This document shows, in pieces, positions 43,092-51,788 of a stretch of DNA of 64,000 bases (position 1 is the stretch's first letter; every line of letters begins with the position of its first letter). Position numbers and translations under genes: made by a program. This DNA comes from Candidatus Eisenbacteria bacterium (lineage in GTDB: Bacteria > Desulfobacterota > Binatia > DP-6). Location: the NCBI GenBank assembly GCA_035577985.1, contig DATJZY010000166.1, positions 32,331-96,330 of the forward strand. The letters are read 5' to 3'. The notes beneath the pieces were generated by a model. The model was given only the letters and a program-made list of their open reading frames with translations, ran no database searches and had not been told where the DNA came from.

Positions 43092-43552
43092 TGCGTCCTT
43101 GCTCCTCGCGCGGGTTCACCTTCGTCGAGATGATGGTCGTCCTCGCCATCGTCGCGCTCGGCGCGGCGCTGGCGGTGCCGGCCATCGACGCGGGGCTCGA
43201 CGCGCGCGAGGTCCGGCGCGCGGCGCGGCAGATCGCGGCGACGATGAACTACTGCCGGCGCGAGGCGGTCGCGACGGGCAGCATGCGCCGCATGCGGATC
43301 AGCCCGGACGACAATCGCATCGAGGCGGACGACGGCTCGCGGTGGGCCGTCCTCACCGAGCGCGCGCTCATCGAGCGCATCGACGGCGGCTGGGACGCGG
43401 GCTTCGGGAAGTACGATCTGGCCTTCTTTCCGAACGGCAGCACGAGCGGAGCCGAGGTCGTCGTCGTCAGCCGGCGCGATCGGAGCCGCAACCGGCTACG
43501 GCTCGTGCTCGACCCGCTGGTGGGGACCGTCCGGGTCGAGGACGCGGGGTGA
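43091..43552 (+). CDS. gspH: Minor pseudopilin GspH
   Basis: This 153-residue prepilin has the class III leader SRGFTFVEMMVVLAIVALGA with a Gly/Phe cleavage site and Glu5. The remainder resembles the GspH/FimT domain, with a Cys-containing helix YCRREAVATGS. Its ATG overlaps the gspG stop. The mature globular part is variable, so the H assignment rests on the domain pattern and gene order. Confidence 0.85.
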   Translation: MRPCSSRGFTFVEMMVVLAIVALGAALAVPAIDAGLDAREVRRAARQIAATMNYCRREAVATGSMRRMRISPDDNRIEADDGSRWAVLTERALIERIDGGWDAGFGKYDLAFFPNGSTSGAEVVVVSRRDRSRNRLRLVLDPLVGTVRVEDAG

Positions 43553-43980
43553 TGCGCGCGGCGAGCCGCGGGTTCACGCTCCTCGAGATTGCAGTGGCGA
43601 TCGCGATCCTCGGCACGGGGGTCGTGACCCTCCAGCAGATCTACCAGGGGAGCCTGCGCCTGCAGGAGCGGGCGTCCCGGCACAGCCGGGCCGTGCTGCA
43701 CGCCCGGGCGGCGATCGACAGCCTGCTCTTCCAGCGCGGCGTCTCCGACATGAACAAGGAGGAGACGACCAAGGAGGGATTCAAGACCCACTACCTCGTG
43801 CGTGACGCCACCCCCGAAGAGGGCGGCGAGACGCCGGAGCAGCGCGAGAACGACCCGATCGGACAGAAGCTCAAGTACGTCGAGGTCACGGTGACCTGGC
43901 AGGACGGTGCCGGCGCCAAGGACTACACGCTCCGTAGTCTCCGGATGTCGCACGACGACGACGAGGACGAGCCCAAGTGA
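43552..43980 (+). CDS. gspI: Minor pseudopilin GspI
   Basis: This 142-residue prepilin carries SRGFTLLEIAVAIAILGTGV, with the cleavage site after Gly and Glu5, and a GspI-like C-terminal domain ending VTVTWQDGAGAKDYTLRSLR. The tail is acidic (DDDEDE). Its start overlaps the gspH stop. GspI forms the pseudopilus tip with GspJ and GspK. Confidence 0.87.
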   Translation: MRAASRGFTLLEIAVAIAILGTGVVTLQQIYQGSLRLQERASRHSRAVLHARAAIDSLLFQRGVSDMNKEETTKEGFKTHYLVRDATPEEGGETPEQRENDPIGQKLKYVEVTVTWQDGAGAKDYTLRSLRMSHDDDEDEPK

Positions 43981-44807
43981 CCCCTCGCCGGATGCAGCGG
44001 CAGGCCGGTTTCACGCTGCTCGAGGTCATCATCGCGATGACCGTGCTCGCGCTCGTGGCCGGTATCTGCTACGCCGCGTTTCATCTCGGGATTCGGGCCG
44101 TGGAGCGGGGGGAAGCGGCGGTCGTGACGGCGCAGCGGCTGCGAGTGGCGACGGACGTGATGATCCGACAGGTGAAATCCACCGTCGCTCAGCCGGCGCT
44201 CGTCGACGAGGACACCTACCCCTACTGCGTGGGCTCCCCGACGTCGTTCAGCTTCGTCACGACGGCCGGGCAGCTCTCGGGGGGTGGCCGCGCCCGGGTC
44301 ACCTATCGGCTGAACCCGGACCCGCCGCAGCTCGTGCTCGAGGAATCGCCGCACTTTACGGCCGACAGCCTGGGCAGCGGGACGCCCGAGGCCGGCGAGC
44401 CACACACGGCGGTCCTGCTCGACGGCTTCAAGACGCTGGCCTTCCACTACCTCTACGACGACGGCTCCGAATCGGAGTGGAGGAGCTCGTGGGACTGCGT
44501 CGCGGAGGAGGTGCTGCCGAACGCCATCCGGATCGAGATCGAAGGCCTCGCGGGGCTCGAGGAAGGCGAGTGGGGGCAGGAGATTCCGATCATGGCGGGC
44601 GCCTTCGGCGAGGGCGGGCTCGAGCTGGGTGGCGAGAACGACGTCGCGGAGTGCGACGAGCTCGGAGCCGGTGGCGGCCCCGGCGAGGGCGGGACCCCCG
44701 GCAGCGGCGGCACGGCGGGCTCGGGCAAGGCCGGCAACGGGCACGGCGGTGGCGGCGGCGGTACGGGCGACGGCGACAACGAGGACGACGGGGGCGACGA
44801 AGAGTGA
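43977..44807 (+). CDS. gspJ: Minor pseudopilin GspJ with Gly-rich acidic tail
   Basis: This 276-residue prepilin starts at GTG and has QAGFTLLEVIIAMTVLALVA at the cleavage site. The GspJ domain runs to about residue 205. Beyond it is a long Gly-rich, acidic C-terminal tail (about 70 residues) absent from common GspJ proteins and probably flexible. It overlaps gspI and gspK at its ends. Confidence 0.87.
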   Translation: MTPRRMQRQAGFTLLEVIIAMTVLALVAGICYAAFHLGIRAVERGEAAVVTAQRLRVATDVMIRQVKSTVAQPALVDEDTYPYCVGSPTSFSFVTTAGQLSGGGRARVTYRLNPDPPQLVLEESPHFTADSLGSGTPEAGEPHTAVLLDGFKTLAFHYLYDDGSESEWRSSWDCVAEEVLPNAIRIEIEGLAGLEEGEWGQEIPIMAGAFGEGGLELGGENDVAECDELGAGGGPGEGGTPGSGGTAGSGKAGNGHGGGGGGTGDGDNEDDGGDEE

Positions 44808-45919
44808 CGCACCGGCGGCCAAGGCGCAGTGAGCGCGGCGTCGTGCTGCTTCTCGTGCTCTGGGTCTTCATGACCCTCGGCGTGCTCGCGCTCGACTTCT
44901 CGCAGTTCATGCGCGACGACGCGATGGCGTCGGTGAACCTCGCCGACGAGACCCAGGGCTACTACCTGGCGGTCGCCGGCATGAACAGCGCGCTGTTCGA
45001 GGCCTGGCGCGCCCGCGGCGACAATCCGGGCGGCGTTCCCAAGCCGCCGAGCGTCGATCCCGACGATCCCGACAACGACGAGGAGGAGACGCAGTTCGTC
45101 GCCGACGGCGAATGGAAGGAGCGGAACTTCGGGGGCGGGGTCTACGCGGTCCGCATGGTGGGCGAGGACGGCAAGATCCCGCTCAACATTCCTCCGGCGG
45201 AGCTCGACGAGCCCCTCTACCGCGACCTCCTGAAAGTGGTGGTGAAGAACCTCCTCATCGGCGGCAATGCGACCCAGGGCCTCGACGTCCACGAGGAGAA
45301 GGACGTCGAGACCATCGTCGACTCGATCCTCGACTGGCGCGACTGCGGCAAGGAGGCGCGCGTCAACGGCGCCGAGGACGACTACTACCTGGGGCTCCGC
45401 CATCCCTACCGGGCGAAGAACAACTACTTCGAATCGCCCGAAGAGCTGCTCTACGTGCGCGGCGTGACCCCCGAGCTGCTCTACGGCTCGAAGGACAAGC
45501 CGGGCCTCGTCGACGTGTTCAGCCCGTTTCCCAAGGGGAAGTCGCTCGAGATCAACGCCGACTCCGTCACCGTGCCGGTCATGCGTGCGCTCTTTCCGGA
45601 CATGACGCAGGCCGACGCCGAGGACTTCATTGCCGGGCGCAAGGACGATCCGGAGGCGGTCGCCGCGTTCCTGCGCCAGCAGCTCGATCTCGCGGTGCCG
45701 GGGCTCGGCGAGCGCGTCACCCGTCACGCCCCCGAGTACGTGCGCGTCGAGGCGCGCGCCGACATCCGTGGCGAGCGCAACCAGGCCGCCGTGTCCGCGC
45801 TCGTGCAGCTCCCCGGCGAGAGCGTCGACGACATCGTCGTGCTCGAGTGGCTCGATCGCGCGCCGATCCGTGGCGAAGCCCCCAAGGTGGACGAGCACCT
45901 CGAAGGCGCCAAGTCGTGA
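44804..45919 (+). CDS. gspK: Minor pseudopilin GspK
   Basis: This 371-residue protein is the large tip pseudopilin. The short leader ends SERGVVLLLVLWVFMTLGVL; as in GspK generally, the mature position 5 is not Glu. The body has IPLNIPPAELDEPLYRDLL, the SAM-like domain ILDWRDCGKEARVNGAEDDY and FESPEELLYVRGVTPELLYG, all GspK features. An acidic stretch lies near residue 90. GTG 44804 overlaps the gspJ stop. Confidence 0.9.
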   Translation: MTHRRPRRSERGVVLLLVLWVFMTLGVLALDFSQFMRDDAMASVNLADETQGYYLAVAGMNSALFEAWRARGDNPGGVPKPPSVDPDDPDNDEEETQFVADGEWKERNFGGGVYAVRMVGEDGKIPLNIPPAELDEPLYRDLLKVVVKNLLIGGNATQGLDVHEEKDVETIVDSILDWRDCGKEARVNGAEDDYYLGLRHPYRAKNNYFESPEELLYVRGVTPELLYGSKDKPGLVDVFSPFPKGKSLEINADSVTVPVMRALFPDMTQADAEDFIAGRKDDPEAVAAFLRQQLDLAVPGLGERVTRHAPEYVRVEARADIRGERNQAAVSALVQLPGESVDDIVVLEWLDRAPIRGEAPKVDEHLEGAKS

Positions 45920-47298
45920 GACGTCCGGACTTCCTGGACGGGCTCGGAATCTACGTCGGCGCCTCCGACGTGACGCTCGCCTACGTCTCGAAACGGCTCT
46001 TCCGCGTGCAGCTCCGGCAGATGCGGTCGGTGTCGCTTCCGGGCAGCGATCGTCCCGCCGAGCGCCGCCAGGCGCTCACGGCCGCGGTGCGCGAGTTCGC
46101 GGGCGCCGACGAGATCGATTCCACGCACACGGTGCTGTGCGTGCCGCGCGCCGACGCCGCCGTGACGCGCGTCGTGCTGCCGGCGGCAGCCCAGGAGAAT
46201 CTCGCCCAGGTCCTCGAGTACGAGATGGAGAACCTGATCCCGTTGCCGCGCAACGAGGTCGCGTTCGACTACTCGGTGCGGCCGCTGGGCGAGGAGCGCA
46301 TCGAGGTGCTGCTCGTCTGCCTCCCGCGCGAGATCATCCGGGGCTACCTGGAGGCGCTCGAGGACGCCGAGGTCCGCCCGCGCGGCATCGTCCTGCCCTC
46401 GGCCGCGATCGCCGACTACGTCGCGTTCTGCCGCGGCGACGGTCCGAACGCCATGGGCTTCGTCGTCGGCACGCCCGACGCGACCGAGCTGGCCCTGGTC
46501 GCGGATGGACGGCTGCTCTCGAGCCAGCTCGTTCCGAGCGCGCGGCTCGTCGAGCCGGGCGCGCTCGATCGATCGCTCGCGCGCCAGATGGCGGACGAGC
46601 TGGTCGATCCCGAGCGCGTGGCGCTCTTCCACTGGCAGCTCGGCAACGGCGGGACGCCGCCGGTGCCGCCGGTGGGCGAGGGCGATCTTCCGGGTCTCGC
46701 CCGCGGGCGGCTCACGGCGCCGGAGGCGTTCTTCGAGGCTGCGGCCCCGAGCGCGGTGCCGGCGGTCGGGGCGGCCCTGGCCGCCGTCCGCGAAGGCCTG
46801 CTGCGCGTCAATCTGCTCCCGGTCGAGAACCGCGAGGCGTTCGACGAAGGGCCGTCGGTCGCGACCTGGGCGCTGCTCGCGGCGAGTGTCCTCCTGCTCG
46901 TGGTGTGGGGCGTGAGCGCCATCGTGAAGGACGTGATGCTGCGCGGCCAGCTCCAGGCGCGCCTGGAGGAGATCGCCCCCGACGTCCGCGAGGTGCGCAC
47001 GGTACAGAACGAGATCGACGAGCTCCAGAAGCAGGTCGAGATCCTCGCGACGGGACAGGACGGGCGCGTCACGACCCTGCTGAAGGAGCTGACCGAGCTG
47101 ATCCCGACCGACGCCTATCTCACCTCGTTCAACCTGCGCGGGAACCGCCTCACGCTCGACGGACAGGCGCGGTCCGCGTCGGACCTCATCACCGCGATGG
47201 AGAAGTCGAAGCGCTTCAAGAGCGTGTCGTTCAGCTCGCCCACCACGCGGCAGGGTGACAAGGAGCGCTTCTCGATCGCGGCCGAGGTGGTGAAGTGA
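45916..47298 (+). CDS. gspL: Type II secretion protein GspL (PilM/PilN-like)
   Basis: This 460-residue protein has a PilM-like actin-fold cytoplasmic part (about residues 1-310; VLEYEMENLIPLPRNEVAFD is typical), one membrane segment (near 325-345, WALLAASVLLLVVWGVSAIV) and a PilN-like periplasmic coiled-coil and ferredoxin-like domain (about 355-460). GspL links the GspE ATPase to the membrane platform. GTG 45916 overlaps the gspK stop. Confidence 0.87.
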   Translation: MRRPDFLDGLGIYVGASDVTLAYVSKRLFRVQLRQMRSVSLPGSDRPAERRQALTAAVREFAGADEIDSTHTVLCVPRADAAVTRVVLPAAAQENLAQVLEYEMENLIPLPRNEVAFDYSVRPLGEERIEVLLVCLPREIIRGYLEALEDAEVRPRGIVLPSAAIADYVAFCRGDGPNAMGFVVGTPDATELALVADGRLLSSQLVPSARLVEPGALDRSLARQMADELVDPERVALFHWQLGNGGTPPVPPVGEGDLPGLARGRLTAPEAFFEAAAPSAVPAVGAALAAVREGLLRVNLLPVENREAFDEGPSVATWALLAASVLLLVVWGVSAIVKDVMLRGQLQARLEEIAPDVREVRTVQNEIDELQKQVEILATGQDGRVTTLLKELTELIPTDAYLTSFNLRGNRLTLDGQARSASDLITAMEKSKRFKSVSFSSPTTRQGDKERFSIAAEVVK

Positions 47299-48353
47299 AC
47301 CTGGTCGCCCGAGCTCGGGCGCTCTGGGAGGCGGCGCTGCGGTGGTATCAGAGCCACTCCCAGCGCGACCAGCGGATCGTCCTCGGCGTCATCGTCGCGG
47401 CCGGCCTGTCGCTCGTGTACGTTGCCGTGGTGGAGCCGGTGCTCGACTACCGCAAGGCGGTGGCGCAGGAGATCGTCGACGGGCAGGAGGAGCTCGAGCA
47501 CTCGATGCGGTTCCTCGCCGCGAAGGACACCCTGCGGGCCGAGCGCGAGGAGCTCCGCAAGCGTCTGACCCAGGCGAAGACCCGTCTCCTTCCCGGCGGC
47601 ACGGGCACGCTCGGCGCGGCCGCGTTGCAGGAGCGTGCGAACGCCCTCGCGACCGAGAAGGGCATCACCGTGCAGAGCACACAGGTGATGAAGGAGGAGG
47701 CGCTCGACCCCTATCGCAAGGTGTCCATCCGGATGACCCTGTCGGGCGAGCTGAAGCCGCTCGCGGAGCTGATCTCCGGGCTCGAGTACGGGCAGCAGCT
47801 CGGCATCCCCTTCCTCGAAGTCAGCCGCCGCGGCGCGGTCGCGGGAGCCAAGGGCCCGCGCACGATCTCGGCCACCCTCGAGGTGAGTGGCTTCGTTCAC
47901 GGTGGCGGGGGCAAGGGCGACGGCGCCAAGGGCGGCGACGCGACGTCCGACGCCGACGCCACTGCGCCCGGAGCCGACGCGGCGAACGATCAGCCTGGCG
48001 CAGACGGACAGGCGCCCGCGTCGACGACGACGCTCGCATCCGAGCCGACGACGTCGACGACGCTCGCACCGCCGACCACAACGACCACACGCCCGCTGCC
48101 GACGACGTCGACGACGCTGCCGCACGTGGTCCCGCCACCGATTCCGACGACGTTGCCGCTGCCGGTGACGACCTCGACGACCATCGTCGTACCGATCCCC
48201 GTGCCGACGCCGCCGTCGACCGAGGTCGAGGTCCTGCCGCCGCCGGCAGCCGAGCTCGGCGGCGGTGCGGGCGTGGTGCAGGAGGTTCCCGACGGGCATC
48301 CCCAGGGGGAGATGCCCGCCCCCGACGAGGGGGACGGGGACGACGGGCAATGA
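47295..48353 (+). CDS. gspM: Type II secretion protein GspM with long Thr/Pro tail
   Basis: This 352-residue protein has a cytoplasmic N-terminus, one membrane segment (near residues 34-52), a coiled coil and a GspM/PilO-like ferredoxin fold to about residue 200. The last 150 residues are low-complexity: Gly/Ala/Asp-rich, then Thr/Pro/Ser-rich (repeated TTSTT blocks), then acidic. That tail is far longer than in usual GspM and would lie in the periplasm. GTG 47295 overlaps the gspL stop. Confidence 0.82.
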   Translation: MNLVARARALWEAALRWYQSHSQRDQRIVLGVIVAAGLSLVYVAVVEPVLDYRKAVAQEIVDGQEELEHSMRFLAAKDTLRAEREELRKRLTQAKTRLLPGGTGTLGAAALQERANALATEKGITVQSTQVMKEEALDPYRKVSIRMTLSGELKPLAELISGLEYGQQLGIPFLEVSRRGAVAGAKGPRTISATLEVSGFVHGGGGKGDGAKGGDATSDADATAPGADAANDQPGADGQAPASTTTLASEPTTSTTLAPPTTTTTRPLPTTSTTLPHVVPPPIPTTLPLPVTTSTTIVVPIPVPTPPSTEVEVLPPPAAELGGGAGVVQEVPDGHPQGEMPAPDEGDGDDGQ

Positions 48354-49207
48354 TGCGCCGCTGGGTGATCCTGAACGGCATCCTCGCCGTCATCGTGCTC
48401 GGGCTCGCGTTCATGATCGCGCGCACCTGGGCTCGGACCCTTCCCCCGGTCGAGGTCGCGGCCGGCGGCAAGGCCGCCGACGTGCCGGTGCGCAGCGGCG
48501 ACGGCAGCAAGAAGTCGAAGCGCGGCGCCGCCGAGAAGACGGTCCAGACACCGGCCATGCTCGTCACCGCGATCGTCAACAAGGACCTGTTCGATCCGAC
48601 GCGCACCAAGCAGAGCGAGGAGGCGAAGATCCAGGCCCCGGTTCCACACGAGGCGCCGCCGACCGGCGTCACGCTCGCCGGCATCCGGATCCTGGGCAAG
48701 GATCGGGAGGCGATCATCACGGAGGCGACCTCGGCCAACGCGCAGCGACGGATCCGCAACGGCGATCCGGTCGGGAACTTCACCGTGAAGACGATCGGAC
48801 GCAGCAGCGTGCTGCTCGTGTCGGCGGCAGGCGACGAGTTCACGCTGACGCTCGAGGTCGACAAAGCGAAGACGCCGGGCGGTGCCGCGGCGCCGGCCAG
48901 GCCGCGGCCTGGCGGTGTGGCACCGGCGGCGAGCGGGTCGCCCGCGGCCGGGATCACCGGCGGCGCGCCGACGTCCGCTGGCACGGGCTCGGCGGGCCCG
49001 GGCGGCCCGCGACCGGGCCTCACGCCCGCGGCGGCGACCGCCGTCACCACCACGACGTCGCTTCCGGGCATGGCGGGCGTCCCGCCGTTCCCGGTCGCGA
49101 CCACGTTGATGCCCGGGGGCGGGCTCGGCAGAGGGGGCCAGGTCCCACAGCTTCCCGCAGGCGTGCGCGAGAAGATCGAGCAGATGAAGAAGGATCGTCA
49201 GAAATGA
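48350..49207 (+). CDS. gspC: Type II secretion protein GspC-like (HR domain, no PDZ)
   Basis: This 285-residue protein has an N-terminal membrane segment (about residues 7-25) and a homology-region domain (about 65-175; VTLAGIRILGKDREAIITEA and RRIRNGDPVGNFTVKTIG are typical) that contacts the secretin. No PDZ domain follows. The C-terminal 110 residues are Pro/Gly/Ala/Thr-rich and end in a short basic helix. The ATGATG start overlaps the gspM stop. GspC usually precedes gspD, and does so here. Confidence 0.83.
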   Translation: MMRRWVILNGILAVIVLGLAFMIARTWARTLPPVEVAAGGKAADVPVRSGDGSKKSKRGAAEKTVQTPAMLVTAIVNKDLFDPTRTKQSEEAKIQAPVPHEAPPTGVTLAGIRILGKDREAIITEATSANAQRRIRNGDPVGNFTVKTIGRSSVLLVSAAGDEFTLTLEVDKAKTPGGAAAPARPRPGGVAPAASGSPAAGITGGAPTSAGTGSAGPGGPRPGLTPAAATAVTTTTSLPGMAGVPPFPVATTLMPGGGLGRGGQVPQLPAGVREKIEQMKKDRQK

Positions 49208-51720
49208 TGAGGAGGATGGTCGTGAAGGGGCGTACGATACTCGCGCTCATCACCGTCGGTGCGGTGCTCGCCGTGCCGCAAGTTCGCGCCCAGGCGCCGG
49301 CGGGGCAGCCCGCGCCACCGGACGCGCCACCAGCCGGCGACGTCGAGCCGCCGGACAGCGACGGCGATCGTCCGCTCGGCGACGACGAGGCGATGGTTCT
49401 CAACTTCGAGCGCGCCGACATCCGCGAGGTCATCCACAGCCTCGCGACGGCGCTCGGGCTCTCCTACACGATCGATCCGCGGATCGAAGGGCAGGTGACG
49501 ATCCGGACGACGGGGAAGATCGCGCGCAAGGACCTCTTCCCGCTCTTCAACGAGATCCTGCGCAACAACGGCATCGCGGCCGTGAAGCAGGGCGAGTACT
49601 ACCAGATGCTTCCGGTGGCCGAGGCGAAGACGCGCGCCATCATTCCGACGGGCGCAGCGCGGGACGGCATGAGGCTCGAGGACAGCTTCGTCATCGAGAT
49701 CGTGAGCCTGCGGCACGTGGCGGCCGAGGAGATGGCGAACATCCTCCAGCCGTTCGTCACGCCGGGGGGCGACGTGCTCTCCTATCCGCGCGCGAACGCG
49801 CTCGTCATCACCGACATCGATTCCAACGTGCGGCGGCTGCGCGAGCTGGTGGCGACGTTCGACGTCGACGGCTTCCACAACCTGCACGCCCACGTCTTCA
49901 AACTGAAGGAGGGCGATCCGGACGAGCTCGCGAACGAGCTGCTCAACCTGCTCGCGCCGTACGGCGTGACCGCGACGGGCGAGGGCGAGGCCGGGCTGTC
50001 GCTGGTCCCGCTCTCGCGCCTGGACGCCATCGTGGCGTTCGCGATCGACAAGACCGCCTTCGACGCGATCGAGCGCTGGCTCGCCATCCTCGATGTCCCG
50101 CCCGACCAGACCTCGGGACGCCAGACGTTCGTCTACAACGTCGAGAACGCGAAGGCCGCCGATCTGGCCGCCGTGCTGAACGAGCTCTTCGGCGGCGGCC
50201 CGGGTGGGGGCGGCGGCGGGCTCGGCCGCAATCCCGGCGGGCAGCCGGGCGGCATCGGGCTCTTCGGCGCCGGCGGCACGTCGGGCGCGACCGGTGGCCT
50301 CGGGAGGGGGCGCGGCGGAGTCGGCGGTGGGGTCGGCGGCGGCGGTGGGGTTCGAGGCGGCGGACGTGGCGGCATCGGCGGCGGGGGCTTCGGTGGCGGC
50401 GGCATGGGCGGGGCGGCGGCAGGTGACACGTCGCAGGGTCTGCGTGGCGGCGCCACCGGGGGCGTCGGCGGCGTCGGAGGTGCCGCGGGAGGTGTCGGCG
50501 GAGCCGCGGCTCGACGACGCGCAGGCGCCGGCGGTGGGATCGGCGGTGCGGCGGCGGGAGCCGCGGCTGGCCAGCAGGGCGCGGTGCTGGGCGTGTCGCT
50601 CCCCGGCGGGCCACAGGGAGCGCCCGGCGGGCCCGGCGCAGGAGGGCAGTTCGGGACGCAAGGCCCGCCGCCCATCTTCAAGGAGGAGGTGCGGATCGTC
50701 GCCGACGACGTGACGAACTCGCTCGTCATCCTGGCGACCAAGCGGGACTACCAGCTGATCCTGGACGTGGTGAAGAAGATCGACGTCGTCCCGCGCCAGG
50801 TCGTGCTGGAAGTCACGATCGCCGAGGTCGAGCTGAACAAGAGCCTCGAGTTCGGTGTCGCCTACGCGCTCGCCGACGGCACGTTGAGCGCCGCGGTCCC
50901 CGCGAACGCGGGAGACGCGACGTTGTCATCGCCGAGCATCTTCAGCCTGGCGAAGACGAACAACGTCGCCGGCCTGTTCGCGGATGCGGCCCGCTTCCCT
51001 CCCGGCCAGGGCTTCGCCGTCATCTCCGGGAACAACTACCAGATCTTCCTGCGCGCGCTGCAGACACTCACCAACGTGAAGATGTTGTCGGCGCCGCACA
51101 TCATCGCGGCCGACAATCGCGAGGCGCACATCCTGGTCGGCGAGTCGATTCCGATCCTGACCTCGTCGTCGACCTCCGTCGTGGCCAACAGCCAGACGAT
51201 CAACCAGGTGCAGTACCGCGACACCGGCAAGATCCTGACCGTGCTGCCGCAGGTGAACTCGCTCGGCCTGGTGAACATGCAGATCCGCCAGGAGGTGAGC
51301 GCGGTCGCCGACAAGTCGTTCGGCTCCACGAACTCGCCGTCGTTCACGACCCGCGAGGCCGAGACCACGGTCGTGGTGCAGGACGGAGAGACGGTGCTGA
51401 TCGGCGGCATCATCGACGACACGATCCGCCACGATCGGCAGGGCCTGCCGTATCTGATGGATGTGCCGGTTCTCGGCTTCCTGTTCCGTACCGAGACGAA
51501 CGACCTCCAGCGCGTCGAGCTGCTGATCACGATCACCCCGTCGGTCATCCGCAACCTCGACGAGGCACGGCGCGTGACGTCCGACTACACCGACCGCATC
51601 CAGGGCCTGGCGGGCCTGCGGCGCTCGATCGCGACGCACCGCAGCCGCCGCCAGGGACGGATCCGGGAGGAGTATCCCGCCAGGCCCGCCGAGCCCCCGG
51701 GCCTCTCCGTGGAGCCCTGA
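49204..51720 (+). CDS. gspD: Type II secretion secretin GspD with large Gly-rich insertion
   Basis: This 838-residue protein is the outer-membrane gate. A signal peptide (about residues 1-30, ending VPQVRAQ) precedes a Pro/Asp linker, the N0 domain (VLNFERADIREVIHSLATAL), N1 (VIEIVSLRHVAAEEMANILQ) and N2. The N3 domain is split by about 160 residues of Gly-rich low-complexity sequence (about 329-488). The secretin core shows QVVLEVTIAEVELNKSLEFG and VVVQDGETVLIGGIIDD, then VPVLGFLFRTETND. Starts at 49204, 49207 and 49216 are all in frame. The gene overlaps gspC and ends the operon. Confidence 0.93.
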   Translation: MMRRMVVKGRTILALITVGAVLAVPQVRAQAPAGQPAPPDAPPAGDVEPPDSDGDRPLGDDEAMVLNFERADIREVIHSLATALGLSYTIDPRIEGQVTIRTTGKIARKDLFPLFNEILRNNGIAAVKQGEYYQMLPVAEAKTRAIIPTGAARDGMRLEDSFVIEIVSLRHVAAEEMANILQPFVTPGGDVLSYPRANALVITDIDSNVRRLRELVATFDVDGFHNLHAHVFKLKEGDPDELANELLNLLAPYGVTATGEGEAGLSLVPLSRLDAIVAFAIDKTAFDAIERWLAILDVPPDQTSGRQTFVYNVENAKAADLAAVLNELFGGGPGGGGGGLGRNPGGQPGGIGLFGAGGTSGATGGLGRGRGGVGGGVGGGGGVRGGGRGGIGGGGFGGGGMGGAAAGDTSQGLRGGATGGVGGVGGAAGGVGGAAARRRAGAGGGIGGAAAGAAAGQQGAVLGVSLPGGPQGAPGGPGAGGQFGTQGPPPIFKEEVRIVADDVTNSLVILATKRDYQLILDVVKKIDVVPRQVVLEVTIAEVELNKSLEFGVAYALADGTLSAAVPANAGDATLSSPSIFSLAKTNNVAGLFADAARFPPGQGFAVISGNNYQIFLRALQTLTNVKMLSAPHIIAADNREAHILVGESIPILTSSSTSVVANSQTINQVQYRDTGKILTVLPQVNSLGLVNMQIRQEVSAVADKSFGSTNSPSFTTREAETTVVVQDGETVLIGGIIDDTIRHDRQGLPYLMDVPVLGFLFRTETNDLQRVELLITITPSVIRNLDEARRVTSDYTDRIQGLAGLRRSIATHRSRRQGRIREEYPARPAEPPGLSVEP

Positions 51721-51788
51721 CCAGGAGGTTTGAACTCGACCGCGAAAGCCGTTAGGAAACCGCAGTTTATCGGGAGGAAACCGCGTAG
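51721..51788 (+). promoter_or_regulatory. Leader of the ferredoxin-fusion gene with RBS and weak promoter candidate
   Basis: TTGAAC (51730-51735), 17 bases and TAGGAA (51753-51758) form a weak sigma70-like candidate. GGGAGGAAA (51772-51780) is a good Shine-Dalgarno sequence, set eleven bases before ATG 51789. Readthrough from gspD is also possible because no terminator hairpin is visible. Confidence 0.35.

Noticed and set aside
50190..50670. Repeat array or mobile element in the Gly-rich DNA
   Set aside because: The region is in frame within gspD and is simple-codon GGC/GGG repetition with no element ends.
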